Origin: Alphaproteobacteria bacterium
GTDB lineage: Bacteria > Pseudomonadota > Alphaproteobacteria > Rs-D84
Reading direction: 5' to 3'
Assembly: GCA_017936185.1 (NCBI GenBank)
Contig: JAGBGA010000012.1
Location: 1 to 13,050 of the forward strand
Length of the DNA: 13,050 nt
In this document: in pieces, positions 7,020 through 13,050 of the stretch
Numbering within the stretch: position 1 is the stretch's first letter
Layout: every line of letters starts with the position of its first letter
The notes under the pieces: model-generated
What the model saw: the letters and a program-made list of their open reading frames with translations, nothing else
What the model was told of the DNA's origin: nothing
Databases searched by the model: none
Program-made: the position numbers and the translations under genes

Positions 7020-7888
7020 TTGTTATATACCTTGTTTTTATTTGAAAGTGGATGATGTAACGACAGGGTTTCTTTTAATTTTTCTGGCATTACATGTGTG
7101 TATATTTGGGTTGTTGATATGTCTTCGTGCCCAAGCATGGTTTGTATCGCGCGAAGATTTGCACCACCCGCCAAAAGGTGCGATGCAAATGAATGACGAA
7201 GTACGTGTGGACTGACCCGGTTTGGTGAAATGCCGGACAAAACCGCACATTTTTTTAATATCTTGAAAAAGCCATCGCGGGTTATGTGACCCGATTTGCC
7301 ATGGGATGGAAAGACGTACTTTGATTCGGGGACGTCGTCGCGCATGTCCAACCATTTGTTCAGTGCGTGTATCGCGGCGTCGTGCATGGGAACAAGGCGT
7401 TCTTTGGCACCTTTGCCATGTATCAATAATTTGTCGCCAAGGATGGCCGTCATTGGTAATTCGCACAGTTCGGACACGCGAAGCCCAGACGCGTAAAGCA
7501 ATTCAATCATTGCGCGAAGGCGCGTCGAATTTTTTATGTCGCCGGCACTGGATATTAATAATTCTATTTCTTGGACGGTTAAAAATTTTGGTAATGCGAT
7601 GTTACGCTTTGGTAATTCAAGGTTGCTGGTCGGGTTGTGTGATATGATTTTTTCCAACATTAAAAATTTATAAAAGCCACGAAGTGCCGATGCTTTGCGG
7701 GCAATTGATGATGGCTTTTCACCAAGGTTGTCAAGATAGTTTTGCAAAGACGCGCCGTCCGCGTTCATCAAGCCGCCGGGAATTGCGGCGTCGGCCAAAC
7801 GAAGATCGGATTCATAACTGGATAATGTTTTGGTGCTGCGACCTTTTTCGGCAGAAAGCGCTTCAAGAAATATGTCGATATAGTTCAT
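7016..7888 (-). CDS. xerD: site-specific tyrosine recombinase XerD (XerC/D family)
   Basis: A 290-residue tyrosine recombinase. In XerCD systems it resolves chromosome dimers at dif. The N-terminal SAM-like DNA-binding domain spans about residues 1-90. The catalytic domain shows all active residues: R137 in ASGLRVSEL, K159 in HGKGAKER, H228 and R231 in SPHVLRHSF, H254 in LGHEDIS and Y263 in TQIYTHV. The late LSLHHPLS segment is typical of XerD. The chromosomal setting in a housekeeping operon, and the absence of any element ends, argue against a phage integrase; XerC cannot be wholly excluded. The start overlaps the stop of the upstream small gene as ATGA, and the stop overlaps the J-domain gene the same way. 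Confidence 0.9.
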   Translation of the reverse strand: MNYIDIFLEALSAEKGRSTKTLSSYESDLRLADAAIPGGLMNADGASLQNYLDNLGEKPSSIARKASALRGFYKFLMLEKIISHNPTSNLELPKRNIALPKFLTVQEIELLISSAGDIKNSTRLRAMIELLYASGLRVSELCELPMTAILGDKLLIHGKGAKERLVPMHDAAIHALNKWLDMRDDVPESKYVFPSHGKSGHITRDGFFKILKKCAVLSGISPNRVSPHVLRHSFASHLLAGGANLRAIQTMLGHEDISTTQIYTHVMPEKLKETLSLHHPLSNKNKVYNK

Positions 7889-8022
7889 GATGGGTACACC
7901 ACAATTTCAGTCATGTGTTGGGACGATGGAAATGATATTATCATCAAGATAATTATCAATAATACCAATGCCCAAATGAAAAACTTTAAGAAATTTGAAT
8001 TCTTTTTCTTTTTAATCGGCAT
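7885..8022 (-). CDS. small single-pass membrane protein, 45 residues, unknown
   Basis: An open frame in the gap between lptG and xerD encodes MPIKKKKNSN, then a hydrophobic helix (about residues 11-31, LKFFIWALVLLIIILMIIS), then a short polar tail ending VVYPS. Three things support it as a real gene. A strong ribosome site AAAGGGGG (8035-8028) sits five bases before its ATG. It starts 18 bases after the lptG stop. Its TGA overlaps the xerD ATG exactly as ATGA, the same junction xerD makes with the next gene. The positive N-terminus and short tail predict a cytoplasmic N-terminus with the tail in the periplasm. I recognise no family. It could be a real membrane peptide or a leader that mainly couples xerD translation to lptG. 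Confidence 0.7.
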   Translation of the reverse strand: MPIKKKKNSNFLKFFIWALVLLIIILMIISFPSSQHMTEIVVYPS

Positions 8023-8040
8023 TTCGGCCCCCTTTGGTGT

Positions 8041-9099
8041 TTATATTGTGTCAAAACTGGTTATGAATATCCCGGCGCCTGCAATTATTATTAATGGTGG
8101 CGCAATAATCGACAGCATTGGCGGCAATGCGCCGGTCGCACCCATGGCATTAAACATGTTTACAAGAAAGTACACCGCAAAACATGTTATGATACCAAGA
8201 CTGAATTTAATCCCAAAACTGTAGTTCCGGCGTTGTTTCGTTTGTGAAAACGCAACGCCAAGTGTTGCCATTGCAATCATGGTTAATGGTAAAAACAGCA
8301 GTGTCCATAACTGAACCCGGTGCGCGCGTACCGGTGCGCCGATTTGTTCCATTTTATGTATGAATTTGGGCAATTCCCAAAATGATATCTGGTCGGGTTG
8401 AAGGTACCGGTCCAATACCGTCTTTGGGGTAAGAAGGGTTTGGGTTGACCAATCTTCGTGGCGAAGATTGCCGTTGGATGTCCATATTGTTGCATTGTGC
8501 GCAGAAAGGCCAGTGTCAGAAAGCGTTACAGTGTCGGCACCAATGCGTTCAAGTAATTTAAAATTTTCGTCTTGGGTATATATTGTTGCGTTTTCAAAAA
8601 TCAATACGCCACCCGATTTGTGTAACTTTTTCGCGTTCATGGTGATATAGCCATTGTCCGATGATTCGCGCAACCATATCATGTTATCAATTAACTTTAG
8701 ATGATGTGTGGTCAGGTTTTGGGTACTGATATTCACCGAATATGGGTTTATGACCGTTGTTGCAAAGACGCCAATTAAAAACGCACCAATTAAAAACGGA
8801 CGTGACGATTGATATGGTGACAGGCCGGCACTTGATACAATAATGCTTTCGCTTGATTTGGTAAGGTTGTATGACGTTAACAACGTGCCCATAAATACCG
8901 CCAATGGTAAAAACAACGGCACGTATTCCAAAAGGCGTATCCATGAATCGTAAAGTGCACTGACCGCGTCTGGATTCGATGGCAAGCGTTCAACAAACGT
9001 CACCGCCAATATAATCCCGCATACGACCAACATAACAAGACCAACGCCAGAAAAAAACCGGCGAAGTAAAAATCTGTTTAAGATATTATACCTGAACAT
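8041..9099 (-). CDS. lptG: LPS export permease, LptG/LptF family
   Basis: Inner-membrane subunit of the LptB2FG transporter, which extracts LPS and feeds it to the LptC-A bridge. The 352 residues show the family plan: three N-terminal membrane helices (about 16-35, 55-76, 102-119), a large periplasmic jellyroll-like region (about 120-260), and three C-terminal helices (about 263-284, 296-316, 326-347). KSSESIIVSSAGLSPYQ (81-97) after helix 2 matches the cytoplasmic coupling helix of the family. LptG is preferred over LptF by the start (ILNRFLLRRFF) and length, but the partner is not in the window, so the paralogue is not certain. It heads the minus-strand operon and is divergent from greA. 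The only upstream purines are too close to the ATG for a normal ribosome site. Confidence 0.87.
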   Translation of the reverse strand: MFRYNILNRFLLRRFFSGVGLVMLVVCGIILAVTFVERLPSNPDAVSALYDSWIRLLEYVPLFLPLAVFMGTLLTSYNLTKSSESIIVSSAGLSPYQSSRPFLIGAFLIGVFATTVINPYSVNISTQNLTTHHLKLIDNMIWLRESSDNGYITMNAKKLHKSGGVLIFENATIYTQDENFKLLERIGADTVTLSDTGLSAHNATIWTSNGNLRHEDWSTQTLLTPKTVLDRYLQPDQISFWELPKFIHKMEQIGAPVRAHRVQLWTLLFLPLTMIAMATLGVAFSQTKQRRNYSFGIKFSLGIITCFAVYFLVNMFNAMGATGALPPMLSIIAPPLIIIAGAGIFITSFDTI

Positions 9100-9106
9100 A
9101 CCTTAT

Positions 9107-9135
9107 AATATAACCTTTTAATTTCATAATTGCAA
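9107..9135 (-). promoter_or_regulatory. lptG: putative lptG promoter
   Basis: On the minus strand TTGCAA (9135-9130) is followed after 17 bases by TATATT (9112-9107). The predicted start is within a base or two of the ATG at 9099, implying a leaderless or nearly leaderless mRNA. The -35 hexamer is a palindrome and is the same six bases used by the greA promoter on the other strand. Confidence 0.4.
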
Positions 9136-9157
9136 AATTAAAATGAATGCGTATAAT
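9130..9157 (+). promoter_or_regulatory. greA: putative greA promoter
   Basis: TTGCAA (9130-9135), 16 bases, then a perfect TATAAT (9152-9157). The predicted start near 9164 leaves a leader of about 23 bases with AGGAAAG before the greA ATG. A consensus TTGACA directly after the -10 (9158-9163) has no matching -10 downstream. Confidence 0.6.
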
Positions 9158-9186
9158 TTGACAAACAGTAACACAGGAAAGATGAT

Positions 9187-9657
9187 ATGGAAAAAAAACC
9201 GATTTCACGCGCAGGGTTTGATACTTTGCTGAAAGAATTAAAAGATTTAAAAGAAGTGCAAAGACCGGAAATTTTGAAAACGGTTCAATGGGCGCGTTCG
9301 TTGGGGGATTTGTCTGAAAACGCCGATTACAGTGCGGCACGTGAAAAACAACGGCAAATTGATAGCCGTATTCGCTTTATCGAAGGGGTGATTGAAAACG
9401 CCGCGGTGATTGATATTGATTCTTTGACCGGAAATCGCGTGGTGTTTGGGGCGCGCGTTGTCGCCGAAGATGAAGATGGTAACAAGATGCAGTGCAGAAT
9501 ATTATCAGATATTGAATCGGATGGTCGTACGGTAATTTCGTGTACGTCGCCGGTGGGACGCGCAATGATTGGCCACTGTGTCGGGGATACGTGTATCGTA
9601 AAGTTGCCCAGTGGCGAAAGAGAATATGAAATATTGGAAGTGACCTTTAAAGAGTAA
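9187..9657 (+). CDS. greA: transcription elongation factor GreA
   Basis: GreA enters the RNA polymerase secondary channel and stimulates cleavage of backtracked transcripts. The 156 residues match the family. The N-terminal coiled coil (about residues 10-75) carries the tip loop with acidic residues D41 and E44 in GDLSENADY. The C-terminal FKBP-like domain (about 80-156) includes GARVVAEDEDG, TSPVGRAMIG and YEILEV. The ATG is five bases after AGGAAAG (9175-9181); an out-of-frame ATG at 9182 is ignored. mutL starts only six bases after the stop, so the two are likely co-transcribed. Confidence 0.96.
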   Translation: MEKKPISRAGFDTLLKELKDLKEVQRPEILKTVQWARSLGDLSENADYSAAREKQRQIDSRIRFIEGVIENAAVIDIDSLTGNRVVFGARVVAEDEDGNKMQCRILSDIESDGRTVISCTSPVGRAMIGHCVGDTCIVKLPSGEREYEILEVTFKE

Positions 9658-9663
9658 GCATTT

Positions 9664-11415
9664 ATGACCGTTCGTGTTTTGCCAGATTATCTGATTAATC
9701 AAATCGCCGCGGGTGAAGTGGTCGAACGTCCCGCAAGTGTTGTAAAAGAATTGGTGGAAAATGCACTTGATGCCGGGGCAGACCAGATTATGGTTGATGT
9801 TGTCGATGGTGGGCGTACGTTGATTACGATTATTGATAATGGGTGCGGGATGACGCGTGATGACTTGGCACGCGCGGTTACGCGACATGCGACGTCAAAG
9901 TTGCCGGATGATGATTTGCTGAATATTAATTTTATGGGGTTTCGTGGCGAAGCGTTGCCGTCGATTGCGTCTGTGTCAGATATGACGATTGATACGTATA
10001 ATGGAACAGATGAAAATGGTTGGCAGATAAATTGTGCAACGCATGAAATTCGGCCGTCTGATTGGGAAAGCGGTACAAGAATTCGGGTTCAGAATTTGTT
10101 TTCAAAAACACCGGCACGTTTAAAGTTTTTACGTGGTGACCGGGCCGAAATGATGTCTGTGTTGGATGTGGTTAAACGCTTGGCCATGGCGCGGTCGGAT
10201 GTTGGGTTTGTGTTGAATAACAAGTGGCGTTTCCCCAAAAATCAGGACTTGATGTCGCGAATTGTTTCGGTTATGGGCGATGATGTTGCCGGGCGTATGT
10301 TGGAAATAGATGCCACATCGCGAACAAATTCAAATATGCGATTGACAGGTTTTATTTCCGAACCAACATTGCGGCGCGCATCAAGTGTTGACCAGTTTTT
10401 GTTTGTTAATGGTCGACCAGTCAAAGACAAGGTCTTGGTTGGGGCGCTGCGGGCGGCGTATATGGATGTTATGCATGCGCGGGAATTTCCACTTTGTGCG
10501 CTTTATCTGACCTTGCCACCAAATGCGGTTGATGTGAATGTATCGCCGGCCAAGACCGAAGTGCATTTTCTTGAACCAACGCATGTGCGGTCTTTTATTA
10601 TCAAGACTTTGCGCGACCGGTTGGCGCAAACGATGGTGCGGTCGGTGCCAGAATGCAAATCGGTCGATGATGCGCCAAAACAACCAGTAATGCAAAATCC
10701 AATAAAGTTTGATTTTGGAATTAAAAAAGATGCTTTTGTGCTGCGCGATGAATTGCGCCCGGTTATGCCAAGTATCTTTGGTGGGCAAAGCGTCGATGCG
10801 GTGTGTCAAAAGATTTGCCAAACGCCGGCACCCGATGTGATTGTTCAAGAATTGCCACTTGGGCGGGTCGTGGGCCAGATTGGAAATAAATACATTATTG
10901 CGCAAAAAGACGATAATATGGTTATTGTTGACCAACATGCCGCACATGAACGTATTACGTATGAAAAACTTCGTACGAACAAGATTAAGACCCAACCATT
11001 ATTGACACCGATTATTGTTAAACTTCGCGCCGAAGATGTTATGGCGGTTATGTCAATATCGGATGAGTTGAAAAAGTCTGGGCTGCATGTCGGTGAATTT
11101 GGCGATGATGCAATTGCAATCTTTGAAAAACCGGCCGATTGGGATATGAATTGGGGTGATGTGTTGCGTAATGTGGCCGATGAAGTGCGTGCGTATGGAC
11201 ATTCGTCACAGTTAAATGAAAAACTTCATTTAAAATTGGCAAACTATGCGTGCCATCATTCGGTGCGGGCCGGGCAACGTTTGGATTTTGGCCAGATGGA
11301 TGCGTTGCTTCGTGATATTGAAAGCACAGAACGGGCTGGGCAGTGTAACCATGGACGCCCGGTATACAAGTTTATACCGATGTCAGAAATTGATACATGG
11401 TTCGAACGGTTATAG
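9664..11415 (+). CDS. mutL: DNA mismatch repair protein MutL
   Basis: Mismatch-repair ATPase that links MutS recognition to strand cleavage. The 583 residues are normal. The N-terminal GHKL ATPase has IAAGEVVERPASVVKEL with E29, N33 in VENALDAGA, DNGCGM (58-63), GFRGEALPSIASVS (92-105) and NLFSKTPARLKFL. The C-terminal dimerisation domain carries the endonuclease metal motif DQHA-x2-E-x4-E at 423-434 (D423, E429, E434), ACHHSVRAG, and CNHGRP at 561-566. This is therefore an endonuclease-competent MutL of the kind found in bacteria without MutH. No strong ribosome site precedes the ATG; translation may depend on greA, six bases upstream. Confidence 0.97.
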   Translation: MTVRVLPDYLINQIAAGEVVERPASVVKELVENALDAGADQIMVDVVDGGRTLITIIDNGCGMTRDDLARAVTRHATSKLPDDDLLNINFMGFRGEALPSIASVSDMTIDTYNGTDENGWQINCATHEIRPSDWESGTRIRVQNLFSKTPARLKFLRGDRAEMMSVLDVVKRLAMARSDVGFVLNNKWRFPKNQDLMSRIVSVMGDDVAGRMLEIDATSRTNSNMRLTGFISEPTLRRASSVDQFLFVNGRPVKDKVLVGALRAAYMDVMHAREFPLCALYLTLPPNAVDVNVSPAKTEVHFLEPTHVRSFIIKTLRDRLAQTMVRSVPECKSVDDAPKQPVMQNPIKFDFGIKKDAFVLRDELRPVMPSIFGGQSVDAVCQKICQTPAPDVIVQELPLGRVVGQIGNKYIIAQKDDNMVIVDQHAAHERITYEKLRTNKIKTQPLLTPIIVKLRAEDVMAVMSISDELKKSGLHVGEFGDDAIAIFEKPADWDMNWGDVLRNVADEVRAYGHSSQLNEKLHLKLANYACHHSVRAGQRLDFGQMDALLRDIESTERAGQCNHGRPVYKFIPMSEIDTWFERL

Positions 11416-11433
11416 ATTTTTCTTTATTTTTCC

Positions 11434-11462
11434 TTTACATTGTGGGCTTTATTTACTATTGT
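11434..11462 (+). promoter_or_regulatory. yajC: possible yajC-secD promoter
   Basis: TTTACA (11434-11439), 17 bases, then TATTGT (11457-11462) in the 73-base T-rich gap after mutL. The match is moderate. A strong ribosome site AAGGAG (11477-11482) follows, six bases before the yajC ATG. No hairpin terminator is seen after mutL, so read-through is also possible. Confidence 0.33.
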
Positions 11463-11488
11463 TGACGTATTAAAGCAAGGAGAAATAT

Positions 11489-11803
11489 ATGCAAGAAACA
11501 GCCGTTGTTGTTGATAATGTCGTGCAAAATGCACCAGTGGCCGCACCGCAAGGCAGTATGTGGGGTATGATTATGTACTGTGTCGTGGTGTTTGGGATTA
11601 TATACTTTTTGATGGTTCGCCCGAATAAAAAGCGTATGGCAGAATATCAAAAAATGCTGGATTCATTACAGGTGGGAAATCGTGTAATGGCCGCCGGTAT
11701 TTATGGCACAATTAAAAAAATTAATGAAAAAACAATCGAATTAGAAGTCGCCAAAGGCGTCGTTATCGAAGTCAATAAAAATGCAGTGGCGTCGGTTGAA
11801 TAA
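11489..11803 (+). CDS. yajC: preprotein translocase subunit YajC
   Basis: Small inner-membrane partner of SecDF in the Sec holotranslocon. The 104 residues have one membrane helix at about 25-43, followed by the family hallmark YFLMVRPNKKRMAEYQKML and a small beta-rich cytoplasmic domain (VGNRVMAAGIYGTIKKI...VVIEVNKNAVASV). A 20-residue N-terminal tail rich in Val and Ala precedes the helix. The start is set by AAGGAG six bases upstream. secD follows after 17 bases, the usual yajC-secD(-secF) order. Confidence 0.95.
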   Translation: MQETAVVVDNVVQNAPVAAPQGSMWGMIMYCVVVFGIIYFLMVRPNKKRMAEYQKMLDSLQVGNRVMAAGIYGTIKKINEKTIELEVAKGVVIEVNKNAVASVE

Positions 11804-11820
11804 ACAGAAAGGGTATGGGT

Positions 11821-13050
11821 ATGTTTAAAAAGTTGGCAATTGTTTTTGTTGCAGTGTTTTGTGTTTTGTTGGCGGTGCCAACATTGGCGCCAAGTTTGGC
11901 ACCTTATTTTCCATCGTGGATAAAGCCGGTGCCGTTGGGGTTGGACTTAAAGGGCGGGGCCCAGTTGCTGTTGGAAGTTGATACAACAACAATGATGCAA
12001 GAAAAAACACAACAGTTGTATGAAGAAACGCGAAGCGCACTGATTGACAGAAATAAAGGTGTTATTCGTTTTTCGGGACTGCGTAACCATGATGGGGTTG
12101 TGTCTTTGGTGGTGCGTAACGAAGACGAAGTGTCAGATGCCAAAGGGCGATTGAAAAGTACGTTCGCAGGTACTGTTGATATCACATCAGATGACAAGAC
12201 GATAAAGTTGTCTTATTCGGACAAGCAAAAAGAAGAAATGGTTCAAGATGCGTTGGCGCGAAGCATCGAAATTGTGCGTCGGCGTATTGATGCGCTGGGG
12301 ACCAAGGAACCTTCGATTCAAAGCCAGGGCGGAAAGTATATTTTGGTACAGTTGCCCGGTGTTGATAACCCAGAACGTATCAAAGAATTGATTGGGCAAA
12401 CGGCAAAATTGACATTCCACTTGGTTAACGAAAATGTGTCGCCCGAACAAATGGCGTCGGGGCATGCACCAAGTGGTACGGAATTCTTGCCTTATATGGA
12501 TATGCCGGGGCAAACAATACCGGTGTATTCACGTGTCGAAGTGTCGGGTGAAACATTGAAAGATTCCCAGGCGGACTTTGACCAGAATAATATGCCGGTT
12601 GTGTCAACGGTGTTTGATGCGTCGGGGGCGCGCCGCTTTGCAAAGCTGACAACAGAACATGTAAACGAAAGATTTGCAATTGTGTTGGATGGTAAAGTGC
12701 TGTCGGCACCGGTTATTCGTGAACCAATTCCGGGTGGTCGTGGCCAGATTTCAGGCGGATTCACAGTGCAACAGGCCAAGGATTTGTCGGTGCTGTTGCG
12801 TTCGGGGGCGTTGCCTGCACCGTTACAGGTTATCGAAGAACGCGTTGTTGGGGCCGGGTTGGGCGCCGATACAATTGCCGGTGGTAAAATTGGTGCCATT
12901 GCCGGGGTTTTGTTAATCTTTATCTTTTTGTTGATGGTGTATCGCGGATTTGGCGTAATTGCGATGATATCGTTGATGGTTAACTTGGGCATGATTGTTG
13001 GTTTGACTGCTTTGTTTGGCGCAACGTTAACTTTGCCAGGTATCGCCGGT
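11821..13050 (+). CDS. secD: protein translocase subunit SecD, 3' end outside window
   Basis: SecD uses the proton motive force with SecF to help secreted proteins leave the Sec channel on the periplasmic side. 410 codons are visible and the frame is open to the window edge; the full protein should need roughly another hundred residues. Residues about 5-22 are the first membrane helix, followed by PLGLDLKGGAQLLLEV (38-53), the large periplasmic region, and ERVVGAGLGADTIAGGKIG (340-358). Two helices follow (about 357-374 and 377-399), then TLTLPGIAG at the edge. AAAGGG (11808-11813) places the start at 11821; an in-frame ATG at 11815 is only one base from that site and is disfavoured. Confidence 0.96.
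   Translation, partial: MFKKLAIVFVAVFCVLLAVPTLAPSLAPYFPSWIKPVPLGLDLKGGAQLLLEVDTTTMMQEKTQQLYEETRSALIDRNKGVIRFSGLRNHDGVVSLVVRNEDEVSDAKGRLKSTFAGTVDITSDDKTIKLSYSDKQKEEMVQDALARSIEIVRRRIDALGTKEPSIQSQGGKYILVQLPGVDNPERIKELIGQTAKLTFHLVNENVSPEQMASGHAPSGTEFLPYMDMPGQTIPVYSRVEVSGETLKDSQADFDQNNMPVVSTVFDASGARRFAKLTTEHVNERFAIVLDGKVLSAPVIREPIPGGRGQISGGFTVQQAKDLSVLLRSGALPAPLQVIEERVVGAGLGADTIAGGKIGAIAGVLLIFIFLLMVYRGFGVIAMISLMVNLGMIVGLTALFGATLTLPGIAG

Noticed and set aside
7913..8224. Plus-strand open frame of 103 codons across the lptG 3' end and the small gene
   Set aside because: It is antisense to lptG and the coupled small gene, has no ribosome site, and its protein is low-complexity Ile/Asn/Lys then shadow sequence of the lptG helices.
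6461..8830. GCCGGCACT words repeated in the hairpin, xerD and lptG
   Set aside because: The copies in xerD and lptG simply encode Ser-Ala-Gly in frame, so coincidence is the simplest reading.
10381..10995. Minus-strand open frame of 204 codons inside mutL
   Set aside because: It is fully antisense to the conserved MutL coding sequence. The translation resembles no family and is biased as a shadow frame would be.
11815..11820. Alternative in-frame secD start two codons upstream
   Set aside because: The ribosome site AAAGGG ends one base before it, too close for initiation; 11821 has seven-base spacing.

Overview
The window looks like a chromosomal housekeeping segment of a moderately AT-rich Gram-negative bacterium, most likely an alphaproteobacterium. 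The Gram-negative call rests on an outer-membrane beta-barrel protein, an LPS-export permease (LptG/LptF family), YajC/SecD and a dTDP-rhamnose operon. The alphaproteobacterial call rests on a small protein combining an N-terminal Cys/His cluster with a C-terminal J domain, on a MutL with a CNHGRP endonuclease motif, and on general protein similarity recalled from memory. No species can be named from the sequence alone. Nothing here resembles a phage, plasmid, insertion sequence or CRISPR array. All stop codons fit the standard bacterial code.

Layout. At 1-65 lies the 3' part of an initiator tRNA-fMet, followed by its terminator. A secreted beta-barrel protein (166-744) has its own promoter. 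The dTDP-L-rhamnose operon rfbA-rfbC-rfbD-rfbB (839-4052) is tightly overlapped and converts glucose-1-phosphate to dTDP-L-rhamnose, presumably for a surface polysaccharide. It converges on serS (minus strand, 4078-5358) across one compact terminator that includes parts of both stop codons. trxB (5506-6405) is divergent from serS and convergent with a four-gene minus-strand operon, read from 9099 down to 6516: lptG, a previously unlisted 45-residue membrane peptide, xerD and a J-domain gene. A 55-bp bulged hairpin flanked by 8-bp direct repeats sits between trxB and that operon. greA-mutL (9187-11415) is divergent from lptG, and the two candidate promoters share one palindromic -35 hexamer. 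yajC-secD (11489 to the right edge) starts the Sec-translocon accessory operon; secD is cut by the window end.

How the genes fit together. Envelope biogenesis dominates: rhamnose donor synthesis, LPS export, an outer-membrane barrel and protein secretion (YajC, SecD). Information processing is the second theme: initiator tRNA, seryl-tRNA synthetase, GreA, MutL and XerD. Thioredoxin reductase supplies thiol redox power.

The most interesting items are the 45-residue coupled membrane peptide at 7885-8022, the MITE-like hairpin at 6411-6481, the initiator tRNA with an A:U pair in its usual G:C triplet, the shared -35 of greA/lptG, and the discordant codon choice of trxB. I saw no clearly new multi-gene system; the window is mostly ordinary core genome with a few unusual local structures.
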